From an uncultured Pseudomonadota bacterium (lineage in GTDB: Bacteria; Pseudomonadota; Alphaproteobacteria; RF32; CAG-239): a stretch of 37,147 nt of DNA. The position numbers were made by a program, and so were the translations under genes. This document shows, one piece after another, positions 1 to 8,956 of this stretch. How positions within the stretch are numbered: the stretch's first letter is position 1; each line of letters opens with the position of its first letter. Location: NCBI GenBank assembly GCA_949298065.1, contig CASFUZ010000013.1, positions 1 through 37,147 on the forward strand, written 5' to 3'. The notes beneath the pieces were generated by a model, which saw only the letters and a list, made by a program, of their open reading frames with translations, was not told the DNA's origin and searched no databases.

Positions 1-46
1 TTGATATCTTTTTTAACTTTTTGCATCATTTGTTTAATCCTTATCT

Positions 47-81
47 TTGGGTTGGTGTCAGGATATTAAACACCAACCCAA
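47..81. other. Intergenic hairpin downstream of the DUF805 gene
   Basis: Perfect 12-bp inverted repeat (TTGGGTTGGTGT at 47-58, its complement at 70-81) with an 11-nt loop. It lies just past the stop of the last gene of the tgt operon and could stop or protect that transcript. Neither strand has a clear U-tract after the stem, so it is not a classical intrinsic terminator. The rest of 1-92 shows nothing coding. Confidence 0.5.
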
Positions 82-92
82 AAGTCAACGGG

Positions 93-596
93 TTAATCTG
101 CCAACCAATTTTCAATCATCACTCGCCCGAGCAGAAAGAGGAGAAGGCAAAAAGCAAAATAGGCTTTGGGATGTTTGAGCAACAGGCTAGTCAAATGCTC
201 ATCCGCCTCTTTCTTCCCCGGCATAAATTGCGCATAAAGATATACGCATAAATATACAAACAAGATGATTTGCGAAATCGGCAAGAAAAACTCGCTCTTA
301 TCTATCCCAAGAGGGTGAGTTATTGCCATATATATGAAGAAGACGGAAACAACGGCTATCATCCAAGAGCCTTTTATGTGCAAATCCCGACATCTTTTTT
401 GATAAGCGCTCAAGGCAATATAAAAATAACCTAACCAGCCGACAATATCAAAATAAGGCACAGGAATTTGAGAGAAAACATAAAAAACAAGGCTTCCAAA
501 AATCAATGCGCCCCAGAAAGGGATACGCTTATATATCCCTTTAAACGAGCAATAATAAGCAAAAAATTGTTTTATCTCTTCTATTTTTTTATTCAT
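93..596 (-). CDS. DUF805-family small membrane protein
   Basis: 167-residue inner-membrane protein of unknown function. Four to five hydrophobic segments are visible (about residues 27-45, 50-62, 78-93, 105-125, 143-160). The segment YQKRCRDLHIKGSW after the second helix matches the R-x-R-D-L-x-x-x-G-x-W signature of the DUF805 (YhaH-like) family, whose biochemical role is not established. It starts 15 nt after the stop of the SpmA/B-type gene and is the last gene of the five-gene tgt operon. An AAGG lies about 7 nt before the ATG. The residues after the last helix are few, so no soluble domain is present. Family call moderately sure; function unknown. Confidence 0.7.
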   Translation of the reverse strand: MNKKIEEIKQFFAYYCSFKGIYKRIPFWGALIFGSLVFYVFSQIPVPYFDIVGWLGYFYIALSAYQKRCRDLHIKGSWMIAVVSVFFIYMAITHPLGIDKSEFFLPISQIILFVYLCVYLYAQFMPGKKEADEHLTSLLLKHPKAYFAFCLLLFLLGRVMIENWLAD

Positions 597-611
597 AGTT
601 GAACCTTATTC

Positions 612-1838
612 CTAATAAAACAAGTAAGCCAAGATGATGGCGGAGGTTATGCCGACAAAATCTGCCAAGAGCGAGCAAGGCAAAGCACTGCGGATTTTGG
701 TGATTTTGACCGCGCCAAAATAAACAGCCAAGACATAAAACGTGGTTTCGGTTGAGCCCTGAACCACCGCCGAAACAAATGCCGGAAAACTATCCGCACC
801 ATAGGTTTGCATGGTTTCAATCATCATTGCGCGTGCGCCGCTGCCTGACAAAGGTTTCAAAATGGCTGTCGGTAAAGCAGGCACGAAGTCGGTATTTATA
901 CCGATAAAATTAAAAAAGTTTTCAAAGCTCAAAACAATAATATTCAAAACACCCGAGGCTCTTAACACTGCGATAGCCACCAACATCGCAACCAGATAAG
1001 GGATTATTCTGACTGCAATATCAAAACCCTCTTTGGCTCCTTGGATAAAGGTTTCATAAACATTAACCTTGCGGATTATGCCTGCGGTGATGAAGCTGAT
1101 GATGAAAGCAAACAAGATAAAATTGCCCCAAGCGGCAGACATCTGTAATCTTTCCTCTAAAGGCAGGCTTTCAAAATACCAAGCAACGGCACCGATAAAA
1201 GCGGCAAAACCTAACAAATAGCTCATAACCACACGATTGAAGATATTGAGCCTTTGCACCCATGCCACAGCCAAAAAGCCGCTCAAAGTTGACAGCGATG
1301 TGGCAAATAAAATGGGCATAAACACCGCGCTCGGATTGCTTGCGCCCAACTCTGCCCGATACATTAAAATCGTGATGGGAATAAGCGTTACAGCCGAAGT
1401 ATTGATAACCATAAACAAAACTTGCGCATCTGAAGCCGTATCTTTTTTGGGATTGAGGGTCTGCAATTGCTCCATCGCCTTCAAGCCCATCGGGGTTGCG
1501 GCATTGTCCAGCCCCAACATATTGGCGGCAATGTTCATTATCATAGAAGACAAGGCCGGACTATTTTCCGGAACAGAGGGCATAATACGCTTAAACAAAG
1601 GATATAAGGCTTTGGCTAAAAGCTGGGTTATGCCCGAGGCTTCGGCAACTTTCAACAACCCCAGCCAAAAGCACAAAATTCCGGTCAGATTCAGCGCGAT
1701 TGAGAAAGCTGTTTTAGAGGACACAAAAACAGCATTAACCAACTCCGTCCAAACCAGACCATCGCCCAAAAACAAAGCCCGATACAAGGCCATCAGAAAA
1801 GCCGAAATGAAAAAAGCAACCCAGATAATGTTTAGCAT
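612..1838 (-). CDS. Fused SpmA/SpmB-type nucleoside-recognition (Gate) membrane protein
   Basis: 408-residue polytopic membrane protein. The N-terminal half (about 1-195) resembles spore maturation protein A: it has the NLTGILCFWLGLLKVAE and MNIAANMLGLDNAATPMG segments typical of that family. The C-terminal half (about 215-408) resembles SpmB, with IIPYLVAMLVAIAVLRASG and a P-x-x-x-x-K-P-L-SGSGAR motif. In Bacillus these are two genes; fusions are common in Gram-negatives that make no spores, so the name says nothing about sporulation here. Both halves carry the Gate/nucleoside-recognition fold, and a transport role is likely but its substrate is unknown. The ATG overlaps the end of the ABC exporter gene by 7 nt, indicating translational coupling. 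Confidence 0.85.
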   Translation of the reverse strand: MLNIIWVAFFISAFLMALYRALFLGDGLVWTELVNAVFVSSKTAFSIALNLTGILCFWLGLLKVAEASGITQLLAKALYPLFKRIMPSVPENSPALSSMIMNIAANMLGLDNAATPMGLKAMEQLQTLNPKKDTASDAQVLFMVINTSAVTLIPITILMYRAELGASNPSAVFMPILFATSLSTLSGFLAVAWVQRLNIFNRVVMSYLLGFAAFIGAVAWYFESLPLEERLQMSAAWGNFILFAFIISFITAGIIRKVNVYETFIQGAKEGFDIAVRIIPYLVAMLVAIAVLRASGVLNIIVLSFENFFNFIGINTDFVPALPTAILKPLSGSGARAMMIETMQTYGADSFPAFVSAVVQGSTETTFYVLAVYFGAVKITKIRSALPCSLLADFVGITSAIILAYLFY

Positions 1839-3610
1839 TTTTCCTCCTTTGGCGCAGAGTTCATATTGATAAAGCCTTGCGACTGCATATCATAAAAGCC
1901 GTGATACAAGCCTTTTTTACGCAAAAGCTCGGTATGTGTGCCACTCTCTATAATCTTGCCTTTATCCATCACAATGATTTTATCCATCTCTTTTAGGGTG
2001 GAGAGGCGGTGCGCAATGGCGATGACGGTTTTGTTTTTCATCAGCTCGCGAATGGAGGCCTGAATATATTTTTCGCTCTCGCTGTCTAAGGCGGAAGTGG
2101 CCTCATCCAGAATCAAAATCGGCGCATCTTTCAAAATGGCGCGGGCAATGGCTATCCTCTGCCGTTCACCGCCCGAGAGCATAACGCCCCTTTCACCAAC
2201 CTTTGACTTATAACCTTCCGGCAAAGACATAATGAAGTCGTGAATGTAGGCTTTTTTGGCGGCGGCATAGACCTCTTCATCCGAGGCGCGGAGTTTGCCG
2301 TAACGAATGTTCTCCATAATCGTACGGTTGAACAAAGACGGATCTTGCGGAATGAGCGCAATCGCGGCGCGCAAGCTCTTTTGGGTTACTTCGGCAATAT
2401 TTTGCTCATCAATGCAGATACTTCCGCCCTGAATGTCATAATATCGCGACAAGAGCTTTATGAGCGTTGATTTGCCTGAGCCGGAGCGCCCGACCAAGCC
2501 GATTTTTTCGCCGGCGTTGATATGCAGGTTAAATCCCTTAAACAGAGCATCGGAATGTTTGTAATGATAATTAACATCCTTAAAATCTATTTGTCCTGCT
2601 TTGACTTTCAGTCGGCGTGCGTTCGGGGCATCCACAACCTCAAATGGGCGAGACAACAGTTTTAGGCCGTCTTTGATACCGCCGTATAATCTGAAAAAGC
2701 TGATAAAGTTCATAGACAACATATTATAAATATTACACAAAACCGCAATTAAGGACTGAATCAGCACAAACTGCCCGACATTGATTTTGTCCCGATACCA
2801 ATACCACACGGGCAAAGCATAAAACACAGCCTGCAACAGAGCCCGCAACACGCCTTGGGCGATGAACAAATAGCCAAACTGCTTATTTTCTATTCTGTCA
2901 GCCGCGGCAGCCTTACGCACAAAGCTGAAATAGTGTTTTTTCTCATACAAAAAATTGCTGAAGTTTTTAACCAGGCTGGCATTGCTGATGCTGTCTACCA
3001 AGACACCGTTGGCCTCGGACATCAGCTTGGCACGCGCTTCCGAATAAGGTGCGAGCTTGCGGCTCAAGACATACAAGGCCCAAATGAGCAAAAAATTAAG
3101 CCCCAACATAACCATAGCCAAACTGACATTGATGTCAAAAATAAACGCAAAACTAATTATGACGGCAATGCTTGGCGAGATAAAGCCCCAAAGAATGGTA
3201 TAATAAATGTTGTAACTGTCATCAATAATGGTTTTGATTTTGCCCGAGATATTACCCGCCATTTCCTCTGCAAAAAAAGCTGTTGAGTGGCGGTGCGCAT
3301 AGTTAAACAAGTCTTTGGAGATACGGCTCATATAAACCGGCAAGAATCTGGCCTCAATGAAAATAAGCACATTGAGCAACAAGCCTTTGAACAGCAAAAA
3401 GATTGAAGCCAGCCCAGCCAGTCCCAACCCGCTCCATAACAAAACATCTTTCGGGCCGGTTGATGCCAAAACATCTACAATCTTTGAGGCATAATACAAA
3501 GACAAGCGCACAAAAAACTCACCGGCAAGCACGGATAACAACACCCCAAAGAACAAAACTTTGAGCTTGGAAAGATATTTCCACAAAAACTTCCAGACAG
3601 ATGTTGTCAT
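1832..3610 (-). CDS. ABC exporter, fused permease and ATPase (MsbA-like half transporter)
   Basis: 592 residues with the usual half-exporter architecture: six-helix transmembrane domain (about 15-320) followed by a nucleotide-binding domain (about 345-575). Visible ATPase motifs are Walker A GRSGSGKST, Q-loop ALIPQDPSLF, signature LSGGERQRIAIARA, Walker B ILILDEATSALDSE and the H-loop histidine in AIAHRLSTL. All catalytic residues look intact. It would act as a homodimer or with the second exporter of this window. The substrate cannot be read from sequence; lipid-like or peptide substrates are usual for the family. It follows the LOG gene by 21 nt and overlaps the next gene by 7 nt, in the tgt operon. 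Confidence 0.9.
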   Translation of the reverse strand: MTTSVWKFLWKYLSKLKVLFFGVLLSVLAGEFFVRLSLYYASKIVDVLASTGPKDVLLWSGLGLAGLASIFLLFKGLLLNVLIFIEARFLPVYMSRISKDLFNYAHRHSTAFFAEEMAGNISGKIKTIIDDSYNIYYTILWGFISPSIAVIISFAFIFDINVSLAMVMLGLNFLLIWALYVLSRKLAPYSEARAKLMSEANGVLVDSISNASLVKNFSNFLYEKKHYFSFVRKAAAADRIENKQFGYLFIAQGVLRALLQAVFYALPVWYWYRDKINVGQFVLIQSLIAVLCNIYNMLSMNFISFFRLYGGIKDGLKLLSRPFEVVDAPNARRLKVKAGQIDFKDVNYHYKHSDALFKGFNLHINAGEKIGLVGRSGSGKSTLIKLLSRYYDIQGGSICIDEQNIAEVTQKSLRAAIALIPQDPSLFNRTIMENIRYGKLRASDEEVYAAAKKAYIHDFIMSLPEGYKSKVGERGVMLSGGERQRIAIARAILKDAPILILDEATSALDSESEKYIQASIRELMKNKTVIAIAHRLSTLKEMDKIIVMDKGKIIESGTHTELLRKKGLYHGFYDMQSQGFINMNSAPKEEKC

Positions 3611-3631
3611 CTTATGCTCCGGCGCAAAAGT

Positions 3632-4582
3632 TTATTTTGAAGCTTTACGTTTTTTGAGCTTGGTTAGTTTGTCGCTGACAATGGAGGTATCGCGACCGGT
3701 TTTGGCCAAACGCTCATACATACGTTCAATCTCTTTTTCCAGATAAGCCGTTTCAATCTCTTTGGCAAGCTCGGCTTTCTCTTCCTCGCTGCCTTCTTTA
3801 GTGATACGCTCCATCTCTTCAATAATATGCTCAACAAAGATAGAGCTGTTAACTTTTTTCTTGATGAAATAGGGCAGTTCATAAATAAGCTGGCGTGTAT
3901 TGGCATAAGCCTCAGCCGGCGTTGAACCTTTTTTATAACGCAACTTCAAAAGACGGAACACAATGCCGACTTCATCACTGTTTTCGGCGACAATAAAAGG
4001 TATGGGATCTGAAAAACCTTCTTGCGCCAAAGACTTCATATATTCCAACAAATGGTGAAAATAGCCGTTAATATTGTACAAAATAAAGGGTTTGGGTTGC
4101 AAAAAACCATCTTGCATAGCCACGCAATCATAAGCCAACTCGTCCAGTGTTCCGACACCGCCGGGGGCAAAAACCACAAAGTCGGCATCCAAGAGTTTTT
4201 GTTTGCGTTCTTCCAAGGTTTTGGCCACAATCAGGTTCTCAATCTGTGAAATAAGCTCATCATCTCGCGGATAAAGGTCATAATATTCTTGTGTGGTTAC
4301 GGCTTGAATAGGATAGTCCTTATCTTTACTTTGTTTTTTGTTCCAGCCGTCCATCACGCCGCGGGCAACCGCGCCCATAATGCCGGCATTGGACAAGCCG
4401 AAATCAAGTTTGAAATCCATTTTGATAATCTGGCGGCCGAGATTATATGCTTCTTCCACATAAACAGGGTCTGTTCCCGGACGGCTGCCACCGGCAACAA
4501 AAACTCTCAAGCCCTCTTGCTTGTTTTGCTCAGCAAAAGAGTCCAACATTTCATCGTGGCGCGCACCGCTAATCTCAACCAT
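3632..4582 (-). CDS. LOG/TIGR00730-family nucleotide-phosphoribohydrolase-like protein with C-terminal extension
   Basis: 316 residues. Residues about 25-215 form a Rossmann-like LOG (lysine-decarboxylase-like) domain; the family cleaves nucleoside 5'-monophosphates to base plus ribose 5-phosphate. The diagnostic LEERKQKLLDADF segment followed by PGGVGTLDE is present, giving the catalytic Arg and Glu. The early glycine loop reads FGLSNAGIMGAVARG rather than the usual YGGG..GLMG. About 100 residues of charged, probably helical sequence follow the domain, rich in Lys and Glu, which the short (about 190 residue) LOG proteins lack. The GAGGAG ribosome-binding site lies inside the last codons of tgt, so the two are translationally coupled. 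Exact substrate unknown. Confidence 0.8.
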   Translation of the reverse strand: MVEISGARHDEMLDSFAEQNKQEGLRVFVAGGSRPGTDPVYVEEAYNLGRQIIKMDFKLDFGLSNAGIMGAVARGVMDGWNKKQSKDKDYPIQAVTTQEYYDLYPRDDELISQIENLIVAKTLEERKQKLLDADFVVFAPGGVGTLDELAYDCVAMQDGFLQPKPFILYNINGYFHHLLEYMKSLAQEGFSDPIPFIVAENSDEVGIVFRLLKLRYKKGSTPAEAYANTRQLIYELPYFIKKKVNSSIFVEHIIEEMERITKEGSEEEKAELAKEIETAYLEKEIERMYERLAKTGRDTSIVSDKLTKLKKRKASK

Positions 4583-4585
4583 AAC

Positions 4586-5722
<1,137 letters not shown>

Positions 5723-5784
5723 TTATGTTAAAAAAATTTGTTTCAATATGTCATCAAAAAGCCATAAAAGCAAGGATTTTTATG

Positions 5785-5812
5785 TTGACAAATGCCTGTT
5801 TGCGCCGATAAT
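5785..5812 (+). promoter_or_regulatory. Strong sigma70-type promoter of the M16 peptidase gene
   Basis: Perfect -35 TTGACA at 5785-5790, 16-nt spacer, and -10 GATAAT (5 of 6) at 5807-5812. Transcription would begin near 5819. This excludes the upstream in-frame ATG at 5792, which lies inside the promoter, and fixes the start codon of the following gene at 5846. Confidence 0.75.
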
Positions 5813-5845
5813 CGGAAAATAAAATTTTGGAGTAAGTTGGAGCTG

Positions 5846-7111
5846 ATGACGGCTGATTTGACAATATTGGATAATGGTTTGAGTGTCGTTTCTCAAAAAA
5901 ACACCGCAACAAAAATGTTTAATGTCGGGGTTTGGTGTCGTTGCGGCTCCAGAGTTGAACCCAAAGAACTTAACGGTATTGCGCATTTTTGCGAACACAT
6001 GACTTTTAAGGGCACGACAACCCGCTCCGAACTGGAGATTAATGAAAAAATTGCCGATATGGGCGGAAAGTCCAATGCTTGGACAGATATGGACTGTATG
6101 GCTTTTTCAGCTGAAGTGTTGATTGAGGACAAAGAAGCAGCTCTTGAGCTTTTGGCTGATATTTTGCGTAACTCTACTTTTACGGAAGAGAATATTAACA
6201 GCGAAAGGCAAGTCATTTTTCAGGAAATGTATGAAGATGAAAATGATAATGACGACTTTTTTAATGATGCTTTTTCGCAAATTGTTTACGGCGACCAAGC
6301 ACTTGGCAGAGATATTTTGGGCCAAAGCAAAATTCTTGAAAAAATCGGCAAGGCAGAGCTTGAAGATTGGCGCAAAAATTGTTATTGCGGCAAAAATCTG
6401 ATTTTGTCGGCTTCCGGAAATTTTGAACACCAAGAACTTGTGGATTTGGCACAAAAATATTTTGGCAATATCCCAAGCGGAATAAAAACCGAAAGACCGG
6501 CGCAAAAATATATCGGCGGTTTCAGACATATTAAGCCTCATGAACCAGAGGTTAAATTTGAGCTCGGATTTGACCTTTTGGCAGAGGACAAAGGCTTAAA
6601 AAAAGAAGCCAAATATCTGGCGATGCAGATTTTGGGTGGCGAAGAGGTTTCACGCCTGAATACTGAGGTCAGAATCAAGCGCGCTTTGGTTTATGACATC
6701 AGCACATCTATCGTAGATGAAACGGATGTCGGCTATGTGGCGATTACGGCGGCGGCTCAGGCGCAAAATATTAATCCAATTTTGGACATTGTACTGGCTG
6801 AGATTCAAAAAATGGCCACACAGACTGTTACCGAAAAAGAATTGGCGCGCGCGAAAAGGCAACTGATTGTGGCTTTGACCAAAAAAGCCGAAGATAATGA
6901 AGAAAGCATTGAGCTTGCGGCGGAACAGCTGATTAATTTCGGAAAATTGCAGCAGCTTGAAAAACAAATTGAAAAAATCAATGCCGTTTGTGCCGAAGAT
7001 ATTTTGAAAGCCGCCAAAGCCATATTCTCCACAACACCATCCTACCTGCTTCAAGGTAAAATTTCAGATTATTACACCTATGAACAAATAAAATCCAAGC
7101 TCCGCTTTTAG
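5846..7111 (+). CDS. M16-family zinc metallopeptidase (processing-peptidase-like)
   Basis: 421 residues from the ATG at 5846. Residues 47-51 are HFCEH, the inverted zinc motif HxxEH of M16 peptidases, and the third ligand is probably E127 in the segment FQEMYEDE, at the expected distance. The N-terminal LDNGLSVV start and GIAHFCEHMTFKGT context are typical of the alphaproteobacterial relatives of mitochondrial processing peptidase beta. The second, catalytically inactive half-domain follows (about 225-410). No signal peptide, so a cytoplasmic peptide-degrading role is likely. The start is chosen because the longer reading frame would begin inside the promoter; GGAG boxes lie at 5829-5832 and 5839-5842. 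The gene is alone, divergent from tgt and convergent with the Bat operon. Confidence 0.92.
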   Translation: MTADLTILDNGLSVVSQKNTATKMFNVGVWCRCGSRVEPKELNGIAHFCEHMTFKGTTTRSELEINEKIADMGGKSNAWTDMDCMAFSAEVLIEDKEAALELLADILRNSTFTEENINSERQVIFQEMYEDENDNDDFFNDAFSQIVYGDQALGRDILGQSKILEKIGKAELEDWRKNCYCGKNLILSASGNFEHQELVDLAQKYFGNIPSGIKTERPAQKYIGGFRHIKPHEPEVKFELGFDLLAEDKGLKKEAKYLAMQILGGEEVSRLNTEVRIKRALVYDISTSIVDETDVGYVAITAAAQAQNINPILDIVLAEIQKMATQTVTEKELARAKRQLIVALTKKAEDNEESIELAAEQLINFGKLQQLEKQIEKINAVCAEDILKAAKAIFSTTPSYLLQGKISDYYTYEQIKSKLRF

Positions 7112-7126
7112 CCTTTTTTCTCAAAC

Positions 7127-7149
7127 AAAAAAACCGCCCCGAAGGGCGG
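7127..7149 (-). terminator. Intrinsic terminator of the Bat operon
   Basis: On the minus strand, stem CCGCCC / GGGCGG with tetraloop TTCG, followed by seven T. It sits 9 nt after the batD stop. The plus-strand M16 transcript ends opposite it without its own U-tract. Confidence 0.9.
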
Positions 7150-7157
7150 CATCATCC

Positions 7158-8951
7158 TTAATTTTTGTAGAGTTTGGGAAGAGGTTTGTCATCTTCTGTT
7201 GCACTTGTCCTCTTTGCATCGGCTTTTTCAAAGATTTTGATAAAAGCATCGGCATTCCAATCTTTGCCGCCGCTGCCGTAAAGCTCCGCGGTGATAATCT
7301 CTGTCTGCTTTTCAAAGTCCTTGGAATTGACGGCTTTGATAACATCATTCAGATTATTTATGCGCTGATTTTTGAACTTTTGCTGTGCCCAAATCAGCAA
7401 GCTGTCTCTCAAAGCGCGGAAGTTGTTTTCCTTAGCCGCGCGGATGACTTCTTTGTGCGCCTCTTTTACGTTCGGCTTTACCTCGCCGTTAACCGATTTT
7501 GCCGGCCGGCGGAACAAAAACCAGCTTATCAGCATACCCATAACAAAAGCCAACAAAAGCGTGTATATATTCCACGGATTGCTGGTCGGGCGGTTTTCCG
7601 CGCTCATCGGCATTGGATTTTGCTTTTCTGCCTGCGGGGTGGCTATCTGCTCCGGCTCGTTTACGACAGGCGCGGCAGGCATTGGCATTTGCGGTTCAAT
7701 CTGGTTGCCGGCCTCAACATTTATATTAACCGCGGGCAAAACGGCTCTTTCCATTTTTCCGGTTTTGACATTAAACCAGTTTACCGAAACCTCGGGAACG
7801 GTTATATTGCCTGATTTATCAGGAATATATACATTGGTGATTTTTTTAACACCAACGACCTGCCCTTGTTCTATGCCGTTTTGAGCCTCAGGCTTTTCGG
7901 GATATTGTCTTAAGCCGTTTGCCTCAACAAAATCTACATCCGGCAGTTGGCTCTCCAGCACGCCGACAGCTTTCAGATAAATCGTGCGGCTTACAGCCTC
8001 GCCGACCTTAAAGGTTGGTTGTTTGGGGTTCCATTCCGCATAGAGCCGAACATTCTCCGCCGGAAGCCACCAGCTTCCCTTGTTTTCCGCCGGAACGGGC
8101 TTGACCTCTATGTCTATGGGCTTGGTGTTTAAGACAACCGGATTTCTGGTGGCAAACATTCCGCCAAAACCGATGCCCGAGTCAAAAAATGAACCGCCGA
8201 AAAAGTCATCAAACGGGTCTGCCCCACGGCCGTTTTGAGTCAGATAATAACCATTGAAACGAAAAGCCGGGGTTTTCAGCAAGCCGCTTTTTTGCGGAAA
8301 CATCGCATAATGGAACTTGATTTCGCGCAGGCTGCGACCGTTTACGATTTTGCTGCTGACTTCGGGCTCGCCCAAACTTCTTATCAGCCAGTCATTTTTG
8401 CCTTCATCCACAACTTCCGGTGCGCCGCCTTGCAAGCCTCCGGCATCAAGCAAGGTCAGGGTATAATTTACTTGTTGCTGGACATAGGGAGTTTGGTTGT
8501 CCACCTCGCCACGGACGGCAAAGCGCGGACCTTTTCTCGGCTCTTGATAATTGGGATTGTTAGAATTATTGGGGTTTGCCAAACTTTGCGCGTCTAAAAT
8601 GCGAATCTGAATCGGGTTACTTTGCGTGTTGCCCAATTTTATGGACGGAATGGTTATTGTTGTTCCCGCCACAGCCTTAGGCATTAGTCCGATTTGCCAT
8701 TGACGGCGTTGTGAAACCTGACCGTTGATGATGTTGGTTTGGTAAGAATTGGTTACCGAATAAACCGTAAAATCTTTATCCAAAACATTAAGCTCGGGGG
8801 CGGCGCTGTCGTTGCCGTCATAATCTAAGGTCAGCAAAAAGGCTTCGCCTTCGGGCAAGTCCGTGCGGCTGGTTTTGGCAACCAAAGTCTGCGCCCAAAC
8901 TTCCGTGCAAAAAAATATGCTAAAAACTAAAATGCTTATAATCTTCTTCAT
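7158..8951 (-). CDS. batD: BatD-like membrane-anchored periplasmic protein
   Basis: 597 residues. A cleavable signal peptide (about 1-20, ending VWAQ) is followed by a long beta-rich periplasmic region (BatD domains, about 22-420), a Pro/Met/Gln-rich linker, one transmembrane helix (about residues 462-480, LLLAFVMGMLISWFLF) and a cytoplasmic tail of about 110 residues. This order is characteristic of BatD from Bacteroides aerotolerance operons; the biochemical function is not known. It starts 5 nt after the BatB/C stop with AAGGA upstream and is the last gene of its operon. A short glycine/aspartate/phenylalanine-rich stretch (about residues 243-265) is unusually low in complexity. Confidence 0.85.
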   Translation of the reverse strand: MKKIISILVFSIFFCTEVWAQTLVAKTSRTDLPEGEAFLLTLDYDGNDSAAPELNVLDKDFTVYSVTNSYQTNIINGQVSQRRQWQIGLMPKAVAGTTITIPSIKLGNTQSNPIQIRILDAQSLANPNNSNNPNYQEPRKGPRFAVRGEVDNQTPYVQQQVNYTLTLLDAGGLQGGAPEVVDEGKNDWLIRSLGEPEVSSKIVNGRSLREIKFHYAMFPQKSGLLKTPAFRFNGYYLTQNGRGADPFDDFFGGSFFDSGIGFGGMFATRNPVVLNTKPIDIEVKPVPAENKGSWWLPAENVRLYAEWNPKQPTFKVGEAVSRTIYLKAVGVLESQLPDVDFVEANGLRQYPEKPEAQNGIEQGQVVGVKKITNVYIPDKSGNITVPEVSVNWFNVKTGKMERAVLPAVNINVEAGNQIEPQMPMPAAPVVNEPEQIATPQAEKQNPMPMSAENRPTSNPWNIYTLLLAFVMGMLISWFLFRRPAKSVNGEVKPNVKEAHKEVIRAAKENNFRALRDSLLIWAQQKFKNQRINNLNDVIKAVNSKDFEKQTEIITAELYGSGGKDWNADAFIKIFEKADAKRTSATEDDKPLPKLYKN

Positions 8952-8956
8952 ATTTT

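Noticed and set aside
1237..1869. Plus-strand open frame of 210 codons
   Set aside because: Antisense to the SpmA/SpmB-type gene, which has clear family motifs; no ribosome-binding site or recognisable domain in the antisense product.
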